Positions 54,261 through 64,000 of a DNA stretch of 64,000 nucleotides are shown one piece after another (position 1 is the first letter of the stretch; each line of letters begins with the position of its first letter). The position numbers and the translations under genes are program-made. Source of the DNA: Schistocephalus solidus (lineage: Eukaryota; Platyhelminthes; Cestoda; Diphyllobothriidea; Diphyllobothriidae); NCBI GenBank assembly GCA_017591395.1, contig WEDG01001475.1, positions 79,710 to 143,709 on the forward strand, given 5' to 3'. The notes beneath the pieces are model-generated. The model was given only the letters and a program-made list of their open reading frames with translations, was not told the origin of the DNA and did no database searches.

Positions 54261-55400
54261 CACCTGCTATAGAGGAAAACGGCGTTACGTTTGGCGAGGA
54301 AACTTTCATCAGATGCGAGCAGATTTAACAGACATCAACTGGACCTCAATGTATTCGAGCAACGTGAACGAAGATTGGGAGTCCTTCCGAAATGTTCTTC
54401 TGCAACTTATGGACAACCACTGCCCACTAACGAGTGTCCATCACAGCAAGCGTCCTGGGTGGCTAGACAGTAACTTAAAAAGGGAAAAAAACAGGAAGCA
54501 CAAGTTGTGGAGAAAGTATTGCGAGTCTAATCAAGTCGCCTATTTTAATAAGTATAAAACACAGAGAAACAAAATGAGAAGCCTTATTCTTAAAACGCGA
54601 AAAGAATTTGAGAAGACGCTGCTGCAAAAGGCATTGCACAATCCAAACTTAGTCTACAGTTACCTCCGTAGATGTTAAAGGAATAGGCATCAAATATTGC
54701 TGATTAAGACTGCCGTAGGCGTCGAAATATCTGAAAACAGGGAAAAAGCCGAGTACTTTTCACAGTTCTACCGCTCAGTCTTCACAAACGAGGCAATGTT
54801 CCTTCGTCCCTCAGTGGATAAACCGCCGACTGCAAGCATTAGCCACATACTTTTCTCAGTATTTATAATCCAAAAGGAATAAAAAGAACTAAAAGAATCG
54901 AAATCCCCAGGACCAAACGAGCTTCCCCCAAGCTTCTGAAAGAACTCACCAATGAACTTCCCGCACCTCTGTCAGTGCTCTTTCAAAAGTCATTTGACTC
55001 CAAAACATTTCCTTTCGATTGGAAATGGCACATAAAACTCCCTTATTCAAAAGCAGTAGCCGGGCGTCAGTGACAAACTACAGGCCCATAAGCTTGACAT
55101 GCATCCTTGGCAAGATTATGGAAAGGATCATCAAGAGCAAATTGGTGAAATTCCTAGAGACTCATAATTTGTTATCAAGCTGTCAACACGGGTTCAGAAA
55201 AGGAAGATCATGCACAACGTTTTTGCTGTTTTCGCTCCAGAGGTGGATCGAAGCACTTTGAGATAAACACGCGGTTCACCTTGCCTTCATTGACTTTCAA
55301 AAGGCCTTCGATACTGTGCCGCACGAGAGACTGCTGTACAAGCTAGAAAGAATTGGAATCAGAGGAAACCTCCTCAAGTGGATCGAAAACTTCATCGTGG
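54235..55400 (+). pseudogene. CR1 endonuclease-RT linker and RT N-half
   Basis: Linker frame 54,235-54,678: ADLTDINWTSMYSSNVNEDW, VHHSKRPGWLDSNLKREKNR, LWRKYCESNQVAYFNKYKTQ. RT: NREKAEYFSQFYRSVFTNE (54,732), KSPGPNELPPSF-type text (54,905), VTNYRPISLTCILGKIMERI (55,070), SCQHGFRKGRSC (55,180), AFIDFQKAFDTVPHERLLYK (motif A, Asp kept, 55,285-55,345), IGIRGNLLKWIENFIVGR (55,360). The text then jumps to AFLDFDEDLFAKTFGKF, so motif B and the FADD box are deleted at about 55,403. Confidence 0.8.
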
Positions 55401-55920
55401 GTCGGCGCCTTTTTGGATTTCGATGAAGATCTCTTCGCTAAGACCTTTGGAAAATTCATTAGGCCGCATTTGGAATATGCTATGCACGCCTGGAAACCCT
55501 GGACAGTTCAAGATCAGAACTGCCTCGAAAGAGTACAGAGGAAAGCCACAAAAATTGTTAGAAGTCAAAGCTCCTTGCCATATCCAACCCACCTACTGAA
55601 TCTTCATCTGTTCCCTTTGAGTTAAAAGGCAAATGCGTGGTAATCTCCTGCAGACATTTCGCATTGTGAAGGGATTGGATTGTTGCCTGGAATTTTCAGG
55701 CTCTTTGAATTTGCCGCCACGACCCATCTCCGAGGTCACCCATTGAAACTGTGTGTCCAACAGGCGAGACTGGATGTGCACAAGTTCTCCTTCTCTGTCA
55801 GAGTGGTTTAACCATGGAATGCCCTCCCTGAAGACGTTGTGATATTGCTATCGCTGGAAAGCTGTAAAAGGAACCTTGACATTTTTATGTTCCGCAACGA
55901 GCCTGAGCGATGAGGAATTT
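55400..55920 (+). pseudogene. CR1 RT C-terminus after internal deletion
   Basis: DLFAKTFGKFIRPHLEYAMH, AWKPWTVQDQNCLERVQRKA, KIVRSQSSLPYPTHLLNLHL, FPLS up to the stop at 55,623, then LQTFRIVKGLDCC, RLDVHKFSFSVRVV and WNALPEDVV-type boxes across further breaks, to about 55,905. Confidence 0.75.
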
Positions 55921-56339
55921 ATTTTAAACCTCGAGAGTCGTGCACCACTTGTCATATTTTATGACCGCCTTTTGTACGTTTGCAACCCACACGGTTTCTC
56001 TGTATACCGCACTTAATTTTACGTATCAAATAGGATACTCAAAGGCCCATGCCTATTTCCCTCAATAAATTAAATTGAATTGAATTGACACTAGTAAGAT
56101 GCATAAACTATTTTGATCTGCCTGTCGAACGAAGGGAATGTCCGCCAGGGAACTGAGCTCTGAAGATGAGATGTCTTTTATCCCAACATTATGTATGATT
56201 GAGGAACCTATATTCACATGCGCATTTTCATTTTCGAAATTAATGTGGCGAATATTGTTCTGTTACCGACTGAGCAACCAACAGACCTTTTCAATTTTTC
56301 ATTGCCTGTATCAAGTTTTATATCTTGTTTGACTCCCTA

Positions 56340-57320
56340 AGAATTGCTAAAGGAGACTTAAACACCCCATACAATCTCGTCCTCGTAGGGGACTTTCATT
56401 TAGGTTATCAGCCTCTTTGCCCACATAGAAAAATCAAGGTCTAAGGTGGTTGGTTCAAATTCGAATTTTAACCAGATTTCTTCGTTTCTTATCGAAAATA
56501 TTAGCTTAATTGTTGATAATTTATTTGTTTTTCTAACTCACCCAACTGGAAACAACTGCGGTTATTTTATTTAACCAAATGTGGAAATAAACGGTTTTTA
56601 ATTGTTTAACCCGACAGAGCCTCATAAAAGTTCTTCCAGATTTACGTAAAAAGGACGGAATCTATTGATTATTGATAATAATAGAGTTGACCTTTTGGAA
56701 GTATACTTACTTTCCAGCGAAAATACTTTGCAGTTGTTCATCTACCAGTTGATATCATTTTTATCCTGCGTAGCCACTTTGCTTATTCTAATTTTAATCT
56801 AAACTCGTTTTCCTAATGATTTTTGCTTGCAGTGCTTTGCCTAAAACATATCTTATTATTTATCTTATAAATATTACATCTCTTTTTACGCAAAACGCAC
56901 TAGTAAAAATCTTTCTTTTTGTATTATCACTTTTAAAATGTTTATATTAATACTGATATTTTAAACTCAGTATGAAACCTCCGTCACAACTTAGACGCAA
57001 ATCTCATCTGAACGTAAAATTTCCACAAGAGCAACCCACCTTAAACATCACGAAAGTAGACCTTGACGCCCTGGAAAATTTTAATAATTTGTGTCTCAAT
57101 ATGGTTCTTTGTTTAAGATCCTCGGTACCAATTTTGACGGAAAATTGTCTTCACGCACTTCTCAACAATTCGAGAAACTTGAGCCGTTTATAAACATTGT
57201 AAGTATAGAGTCATATGACCGACATAAGAGAAACTTCAATTTTCTTTTTAAAAAATTCCCTAAGAGCAAAATCCCCCCGGAGGTCGCATTTCATTTTCTT
57301 TACTAATTCGGCTTTAACTT
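56340..57320 (+). pseudogene. Weak endonuclease-linker relic of a non-LTR element
   Basis: GDLNTPYNLVLVGDFHLGYQ (56,352-56,410) is an endonuclease GDFN box with its usual upstream hydrophobic strand. Open frames follow (56,972-57,193 and 57,091-57,306), ending FLFKKFPKSKIPPEVAFHFL, which may be linker sequence. RT motifs are absent. The catalytic Asn of GDFN is His. Confidence 0.4.
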
Positions 57321-57579
57321 AAAATTCGCAGAAGCTAAAATGCACAAAATATACTTAACTTTCTTACTCAGTCTTACGAGAGTCACCTTATCATTGTTAA
57401 ACATTATATCAGAATGTAATGGGGGTCATTTCTAAACCGCTTACCAAGTAGGGGGTGTAAACAAAAGAGAAAGGGGTTCCACTTTGTGGTTGAAAAACGA
57501 AATACGAATTTTTCGGATCCGAATCGTGTGCGAATTAGGCGATCATGGTTCGATAAGATTCGCGTACGAATTGTTATTA

Positions 57580-58310
57580 AATAAAATAAATAAATAAATT
57601 GTATATTTAAAGCCCAGAGAGCCCCATCATTTCAAACGTAGTATCGCGGTATAAATAAATACAAAGTGGATAATCGCTGCACTATGTTAGCAGCTATATT
57701 AACAGCAGAAATGAACAATATGGTAGGCATATCCGATTCAGAACGATTTGCCATTTTTAAAACAATAATCAAAAATCTTTAACATAAACGGTGAACTAGA
57801 AAAGAATCAGTTAAAATAACTCCTACGGTTAAATCGGAAGCGGAGTTCAGCGAGCCACCAATTTAAAAAAAAATAGGAGAAAAAACTGCTTTACTAAACA
57901 TTAATAGCTTGATGCAATAGAATAATACTGTGATGTTGCTGACAGGGTTTGAGGGTTTTAACCGCTCCTTGTCAGGTGACAGATAAAGTAACAGTCAGAG
58001 CTACTGTTTATAAACACCATGGAGGTGAGAGAGGAGGTACTCATCATTGAAAACAGGTTCGAAACGAAGAGGAGAAAGTAAGTGTCACGAGATCGTCACC
58101 GATATGCGACCGTGCTGACTGTGTAGTACACCAACAAAAAGGTTAAAACATCAGAACCCGCCACGATCAGCAACAGATCCCGGAGACCATCGTCGGGGTT
58201 GCATAAATCGGAAGAAAGTGTCAAGGTTGTCAAGAGCTGGCGATCCTAGTTGAACAGGAGGAACGAAAAAGTGAATGCGATGATCGATTCTGCAAAGGAT
58301 AAAAGAAACA
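57580..58310 (-). repeat. 3'-UTR repeat of a CR1/Jockey-like family, copy 2
   Basis: Partner of 50,885-51,600. On the minus strand it ends in a TTTATTTATTTATTTTATTT tail (complement at 57,582-57,600). The coding sequence of the same element lies directly 5' of it on the minus strand (58.6-60.8 kb). Confidence 0.8.
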
Positions 58311-58599
58311 TTTTTAGAAACCAGTATAATGTCAAGGGAATTGCCTCAAATAACAGGACCCTTTTCAAAATCCAAAAATTGCTAGTTTGGGAAGGAAACA
58401 GACCAAAAGCACTTTAAAACTTCCTAAGTTAACTGTTTGCGTGATTTGGTTTTGAAAACTGCTAATGTAGACTATAACCTAATTTGCAGTTGAAGATTAT
58501 TCCAGATGAAAGCATATGTGAAGGCGAAATCTGGGAACGGTAAGGTGAGAAGATAAGGGGTGGTGAAATGATCAGGGAGGAATTACGAGTGATATAAGG

Positions 58600-60066
58600 T
58601 CGATCTACCGGAGTGAGAGCATTAATTCGTGGGAGATTTGGGCAAGAGTTAACGTGAAATATGAATCAGGGACCTGCTTCGAGTCTTTTAACCCACAGAA
58701 ATTTGATATGTGCTTACTGACATCCATCCGTATAAAAGATGCTGGATCCAGGAAGAAAAAATAGACTTCAAGTAAAAATTCTCTGAACTTTTTCAATCTT
58801 ACTGGGTTCAGAGGCGTTCATCAGCCCAAAGAAAGGACAGCAGTATTCTAGGATAGGAAGAAAAAACGTGCGGTACAACTTAACCTTTATTTCCGGAAGG
58901 AAGAAATTATGTGATATAAAACACATATCAGTACAGCCTTAGCAGACCTTTTATCTGCATGAGGTGAAAATGCTAGCTTATTTGTGTAACGTTGACCTAA
59001 TTGTCTTATGGTCGATCGATCTTAAAGTGTACTATTTTGAAATACTAGGGGTCCAGGAAGCTTGGCGTGGCCAAAACACATGAAACTACTCTTGCATGGA
59101 GAAAATTCCATCTACCAACTAGAGCTCCAACTTGAGAGCATAAGTATACCAGTGTTGATTTTATCAACGCAAATATTGGCGGTGTCTTAAGAAAATGAAG
59201 AAATGCACTACAGATCGTCAGCGTTGAAGAAATTTCGTGTATTTTTAAGTATATTTGAAAAAACGTTTATGTACCCAATGAACACGATGAGAACTTAAAC
59301 CGTGCCTTGAAAAGCGCCCCTACTGACCAGTTGAGGCGTTGAGTAGCTATTACCTACTAAGACCTACTGGCTGCGGTCACACAAGAAGGAACCAATGAAG
59401 TCAAGGAGGAGAGGCTGGATGCCGAGGACTTCTAGTTTCACAAGAAGACGTCTGTGCGGTACCTCGTCAAAGGCTTTGCTCAGGTCAAAGTAGATCACAA
59501 CAACTGACTGTTGCTGATTACGAAGGGAAGTGACGAGGTTAAGAGAAGCTAAGTGACACACTTCAGATGATCCTCCAGGTAGAAAACCATATTGTGAGTC
59601 GCTTAAGAGCTTATTTACTAGGAAAAAGTCGATAATTTGATTAAAAATAATTTTTTTCAAGAAGTGTTGCTAGAGCCGGGGTTTTGTGAATGCCTCGATA
59701 ATTATTTACGTCCAAAAGAAATCCCGACTTGAAGACAGGAAGAATAATAGATGTCTTCCATGAGTCAGGAAAGAATCCAATTTAAAGAAAAACTGAGAAT
59801 ATATGTCTAAGCAATCGCGGAAAGCTCGGCAATCTCTTAATAACTGAGTTTAGAATACCATCATTGCCCGAAGAGTGTGAGTTTTTTAGAATAATTATTT
59901 GCTTACGAATTAGTTCTAAGGAGAAATCAATGGTGCTGATAACATTGAAGTAGGAAACCTGAAACGTCGGAACCGGTTCATATTCCATCATAAGATGATT
60001 TCTCAAAGAACGCACTAAACAGTTCTGCATTGTCATAGTCTTCGAGAACGAAGTTCTTGTCTTCAT
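58600..60066 (-). pseudogene. RT of the 57.6-60.8 kb element
   Basis: NFVLEDYDNAELFSAFFEKS-type start (60,060-60,000), FSLELIRKQIIILKNSHSSG (59,920), then MKKIIFNQIIDFFLVNKLLS with DSQYGFLPGGSSEVCHLASL (59,660-59,560) and VIYFDLSKAFDEVPHRRLLV (motif A intact, 59,500-59,440). The palm centre between 58,930 and 59,360 is eroded. The C-terminus FLPILEYCCPFFGLMNASEP and SKIEKVQ lies at 58,870-58,790, continuing into MKKFREFLLEVYFF (58,796). Confidence 0.75.
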
Positions 60067-60099
60067 TTAGTGATGGAGGATCGAAGACGGAACAGTTGA

Positions 60100-60830
60100 G
60101 CAACAGATTTTGCAGAGTTTGGCTTGCTCAGTGCGCAAGATTTACTCTGTCTGTCACGTGCAAGACGAATCTAAGAGGCTAATTCAAAAATCTCTGCGGT
60201 CCTAAGATGCACATCGCAGAGAAATTTCCGTGCCAGCAATTTAACCGAACATCAGTAGACTCCGTTTGCTTGGTGTGCAAAGAGTATTCCCACAGCAGCT
60301 AGACATGGTTATTCTAACCAAGTGGCGCGACTGACCTAAATTCATTCACATCAATTGGATCCTTTGAAAAGACGTGATCTAAGCAATTTGCAATTTGAGC
60401 TACTTTAATTCCCGATAAAAACCTAACATTCCGTACGAGAAAGAGATTCATCCTGAGCTTAGGTAGCCTGGAGCATAAGGAATACCGGCAAACTTTTAGG
60501 GATAACTTGTTTCATTCAATCGATGGCGCATTAAATTATCCGGCGATAACTGTGTCTTGAGTTTAGCTCCGTCCTTGATTATTTCGAACATCATCTCGTC
60601 AATTTCTGAAGTTTGATTTGACGGTCTATAGAAAGTCGAGGCATTCAGATTTTGTTTTCAACACCTCTTTAGTTTTAACCGAGATGTTTCACGGTCGCAA
60701 GGGCAAGCGATTCTGAGTTCAGATGATAAGATTGATCTATTAACGGGGATTCCTACCCCCACCTTTTCATGCAGTGTCTCTTGACGTAGTAGTTTCTATC
60801 AATCGATGGCAATCTTCTGTACTAGTTCCT
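60100..60830 (-). pseudogene. Endonuclease relic
   Basis: GVGIPVNRSILSSELRIACP (60,765-60,705), ASTFYRPSNQTSEIDEMMFE (60,645-60,590), ANCLDHVFSKDPIDVNEFRS (60,395-60,340), VAPLG and NNHV (family GSDHV), then LNCWHGNFSAMCI. These are recognisable parts of an APE-type domain and the linker. Stops break it in several places. The SDH box has become NNH. Confidence 0.6.
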
Positions 60831-61070
60831 CCACATGAATTCATTCAAGTTATTCCTATGCTGTATCCACACACTCATGACATAGGACATGTGCAAATTC
60901 ATGTTGCGATGTTGTTTATTATTAAAAAGATAAAAACATATGTATATGACTAGGAAAGGCTTGGCATAGTCTGTCGACATTGCTGCCATTATCCAAAGCT
61001 ATTTCCTTAAAAAAAGACACACGTTGATAACGGCAGCATGTCAGGCTAGATAAAAATTATTAAAAGGGTT
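60831..61070. other. No recognisable feature
   Basis: Short spacer before a tandem repeat. Confidence 0.4.
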
Positions 61071-61221
61071 ACCAATTACCAACACCCAAGTCAGGATTAA
61101 ATACATACTACTTCAGAAATCATGTTCCCCAATCACCAACACCCAAGTCTGGATTAAATTGAATGCTACTTCAGAAGTCACATTCACCAATCACCAACAC
61201 CCAAGTCAGGATTAAACTCCC
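61071..61221 (+). repeat. Minisatellite, ~57-58-bp unit, 2.6 copies
   Basis: The AACACCCAAGTCAGGATTAA block starts at 61,081, 61,138 and 61,196. Each unit also has a CTACTTCAGAA(A/G)TCA block. Units differ at a few positions. Confidence 0.9.
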
Positions 61222-62080
61222 ATACAATGACTGTGTGCCCAGAATACATGTTGTGTGGTTTACATGTCTTTACAAACACTGCCTACTGTCATTATAGCAG
61301 TAGAAGTTATAAACTGAATGAAATCATCCTGAACGACAAATTGCTTGACCTTGGGGTATATTTCATGAAGATAGTTAAACCTGAAATGCGTTGACTGTAA
61401 AAGACCTTAGGATGAATACGGTTTCTTCGGAAGCAGACAGTGTTGTGCAAATTTCGCCACTGGTGGGACATTCTGGGAGCTGAATGTATGCTGAATTAAT
61501 TCAATGGAATAGTTTTACCTTCTCAGTTGGTTCCCGGCGTTTTGTTCTCCCACCGTACTCTTTTCACGTGTGTTTCGTCACCCCTATAGCTTCAACACCT
61601 CAACTCATGCTAAAATTTCCGGAAAATTTACCAGCAGAAACTTTGGAAGAATCTTCAGGCATTTGAGGTTCTGGTAAGGAGTATAGAACTGACGATGAAG
61701 ATGGTGAAGAACAATCCGCTACTTCGGTCACAGCAATAAACGCCATCTTTGCACGAAATATCCGCTTAAACACGGTGCTCCAATGGATTACGTAAAACTT
61801 CCGCTTCATGGGTACTTTGCATGGACAGCAGAACGCGATATATAAGGGCACAAATTAACATTCAGTCAAATACCATAACTATCGTTCAGGTTTTACATTT
61901 AACTCAAGCAAATGTAAATTAACATGAAATTTAAAGAAAAAACTTAACAAATTATCTTATTGGTCACTTTAAGTCACTTTAATGAGGGAATTCAGCTTTC
62001 GCTCCTGAGCTCCCTGTTCATATTCTAAAATGTCAACAGAATAAACGTTTACAGCAGTAAATCTGCCAAATGAAAATGTA
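61222..62080. other. No recognisable feature
   Basis: Contains opposed 60-83-codon frames (61,484-61,666 plus; 61,600-61,851 minus, reading SSSSVLYSLPEPQMPEDSSK). The second could be a coding fragment, but I see no splice or domain evidence strong enough to call it. Confidence 0.35.
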
Positions 62081-62083
62081 AGG

Positions 62084-62338
62084 TCATCTATGCGTGGGGG
62101 TCAGGCGCAAGCTCACGCTGCTGACGCAATCTTCAGTAATGGTACAATAGATTCTCAGAAACTGAGGATCTAGTTCGCATTTAAATGTGTCAACCGTTTC
62201 TGAAAGGACCACCTCGTCAGGGAGCCCGTTCCACGCTCCAACGACCCTCTGTGAAAAGGCGTTCCGACGGACGTCCGTGTGGATCAACTGCCTCAGCAGT
62301 TTAAAGGGATGACCCCTCAGATGTTCCGTCCCAGCCAA
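62084..62338 (-). pseudogene. CR1 C-terminal tail
   Basis: TEHLRGHPFKLLRQLIHTDV, RRNAFSQRVVGAWNGLPDEV, VLSETVDTFKCELDPQFLRI: a complete tail with the WN.LP box, followed by a stop. Its best match in the window is the plus-strand fragment at 19,120-19,352. Confidence 0.85.
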
Positions 62339-62499
62339 TTTGAAGAAGTCAGTAAATTAAAGGGCACACTCGCGGCCTCTGAGAATCACGTAAGTTTGGA
62401 TGAGTTCACTGCGTATTTGCCTGTAATTGAGAGGAAACAAATCCAGTTCACCCAGTCTGGCTTCGTAAAGCAGATGACTTAGATTCTTGACCATCTTCA

Positions 62500-63990
62500 A
62501 GCCCTCAACTGCACTCGTTCCAGCTGTAGATAATCCTTCTTAAACCATGGTTCCCAGGCCTGGATGGCATACTCCAAGTGAGATCAAACAAATGTCCCGT
62601 AAGGTTTTCGGAATAGTTCCTTATCAATCTGCAAAAATCCACGTCTAAGGTTAAATAAAACCTTTTTCGCGCGTTTAGCTGCCTTTTAACACTGTAAAGA
62701 GGATTTGAGTGAGAAGTTTATTAGAATACCGTGGTCCTTCTGTTCCTCGACAATTGAAAGGGGCTGTCCATCGAGAAGGTATTGGTAGGAATCATTATCC
62801 TCACTGGTCCTTCTGATGCGGAATCTTAGGACTATACACTTCCCAACGTTTAAATTTAAGAGCCAACGCGCCGACCAGCTGCTAGGACGGATGAGACTCT
62901 CTTGAATTGCGTGCATATTGGCATTAGATCTGATGGCCCTCCATAATTTAACATAGTCTGCAAACATGACGGCGCTGCAACCCACGTTGTCAACACAGTC
63001 GTTTATGTAACCTAAGAAGAGTAGCGGCCCTAAGACGGAGCCATGGGGGACACCCCTTAAAACTGGAGTAGATTTGACTTCAAGTTATCGATGCCCATAG
63101 TTTGCAATCTTCATGTAAGATAACCTGCGATCCATGTGAGCATCATTTCTCTTATTCAAATTTCGGATAATTAATAGATAAGACGTTTGTTTAGGCCACT
63201 GTGAAATGCCTTCTTTAAATCATTGTAGATAACGTCCACCCTACAATCTTCGTCCAATGCACGCGTCCACTGCAATGTCGAGAGTAATAAACTTCAAAGA
63301 CAGGAGGGATTCTGTCTGAAGCCATGCCGGAGCTCTAAGGATAATCAGTTTTCCTCAAGGAAATTCATGGTCGCCTTCTTAATTATTGATTCCATTATTT
63401 TACACCAAATGGAGGTTGGACTGACAGGCTGATGATTATTGACAATAGATCGAGCCCAACTCTTGTATATGGGGTATATATTTGCTGCCTTCCATTCGGA
63501 TGGCAGTTTTCCAGATTCAAAGGAAAAATTGAATATATGCGCTAGTGGTTTGAAGAGTTCGCCGGCCAGTTCTTTCAAGAACTTTGCTGGTAAGTGGCCT
63601 GGACCAGATGACTTCGATTCTTTCCGATTTTGCAGTTGTCGTTCCACGAGAGGTTCCGGGAATAGTATTTATTACAGCACTGCACCGGTGTTTACAACAG
63701 CACTGATGACATAGTCAAGCTGAAGTTCAAATCTCTAGTGAATAGCGAGGCAAAGAACCGACCCAAGTGCTCGGCTTTCTCGCAATTTTCAACGATTTCG
63801 ATACCATTCTCATCCATAAGTACTGTGACTAGGTCCTTGTTTTTTAATCGACTTTTGATATAATGGAACAAAATTTTAGCTTATTTTCCACCTGCTGGAT
63901 AATTCTTGATTTATAGCTCTTCCTTGCCTGGTGGATCATTTTATGGCAGCATTTCGTTGGTGAAGAATTTCCTCAAGATGTTCTGCTGAC
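62500..63990 (-). pseudogene. CR1 linker and reverse transcriptase
   Basis: Linker: ILFHYIKSRLKNKDLVTVLM, then DENGIEIVENCEKAEHLG (63,860-63,740). RT: ESKSSGPGHLPAKFLKELAG (63,620), FNFSFESGKLPSEWKAANIY (63,530), NNHQPVSPTSIWCKIMESII (family NYRPISLTS, 63,440), ELRHGFRQNPSCL (63,330), YNDLKKAFHSGLNKRLIY (motif A; the catalytic Asp position reads Asn, 63,220), AVMFADYVKLWRAI (motif C; FADD to FADY, 62,960), then LSSWSARWLLNLNVGKC-type text. Two catalytic Asp are lost. Confidence 0.8.
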
Positions 63991-64000
63991 CCTGTTTCCG

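Larger units (their letters stand above)
52440..56092 (+). mobile_element. CR1-like element with ORF1 and ORF2, internally deleted
   Basis: The most complete non-LTR copy in the window, plus strand: ORF1 (52,484-53,458), endonuclease (53,665-54,215), RT N-half (54,235-55,400), an internal deletion, the C-terminus (55,400-55,900), then a 3' UTR ending in an AAATTGAATTGAATTGA tail (56,070-56,090). Both ORFs have stops or shifts. It shares the RPRPLKI ORF1 box and endonuclease start with the copy at 6.1-9.1 kb. Confidence 0.85.
57580..60830 (-). mobile_element. CR1/Jockey-like element, near complete
   Basis: Minus strand: endonuclease relic (60,830-60,100), RT (60,066-58,600) and 3' UTR with tail (58,310-57,580). 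It is related to the copies at 40.2-41.5 and 45.4-48.2 kb (LSDSQYGFLPG, IYFDLSKAF, LPILEYCCPFF). Stops and shifts run throughout, and the region between motif A and the C-terminus is badly eroded. Confidence 0.75.
62084..64000 (-). mobile_element. CR1-like element, continues past the window end
   Basis: Minus strand: linker at 63,990-63,700, RT 63,647-62,500, C-terminal tail 62,338-62,084. The open end at 64,000 means the endonuclease, if present, lies outside. Many stops and frameshifts. Confidence 0.8.

Noticed and set aside
61071..61221. CRISPR-like array
   Set aside because: Units of ~58 bp repeat head to tail without unique spacers, in a eukaryotic context: a minisatellite.

Overview
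This is a eukaryotic window made almost entirely of transposable-element remnants. I found no tRNA, rRNA, operon or intact host gene. It is most likely from a flatworm, probably a diphyllobothriid-type tapeworm (Spirometra, Schistocephalus, Diphyllobothrium). That rests on (i) an RTE-like retrotransposon with a C-terminal run of C2H2 fingers, which I recall from predicted proteins of those worms, (ii) several Penelope-like elements (PLEs) with GIY-YIG endonucleases, (iii) many CR1-like non-LTR elements with diverse 3' tails, and (iv) degenerate CCCTAA/TTAGGG tracts. The species is an inference.

Layout. 0.6-0.9 kb: hairpin repeat with a small conserved ORF. 1.1-3.9 kb: RTE-like copy, minus strand. 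4.6-5.7 kb: two ~400-bp direct repeats around an endonuclease fragment. 6.1-9.1 kb: CR1-like copy. 9.3-30.6 kb: a very large inverted repeat. Its left arm is 9.3-13.26 kb and its right arm 23.93-30.6 kb, with a 10.7-kb spacer holding a rearranged RTE plus zinc-finger element, non-coding repeats, a CR1 tail and a broken PLE. A second PLE (26.35-29.09 kb) sits in the right arm with a 12-bp target-site duplication, and the left arm keeps the empty site. 31.7-33.7 kb: third PLE, minus strand. 34-43 kb: sparse sequence with two copies of a non-coding repeat, a Ty3/Gypsy integrase piece, a CTT microsatellite and one RT fragment. 44-64 kb: CR1/Jockey-like copies, mostly minus strand, including one chimeric ORF with two RT active-site motifs and one copy with a recognisable ORF1.

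No gene set works together as a pathway; the story is serial insertion and rearrangement. The strongest observations are the 21-kb inverted repeat with telomere-like tracts in both arms, the dateable PLE insertion, inverted 3' ends on that PLE that each fold into a hammerhead-like ribozyme, and the chimeric or duplicated retrotransposon ORFs. Sequence identities are estimates by eye. Element boundaries are approximate unless a duplication or tail is named.
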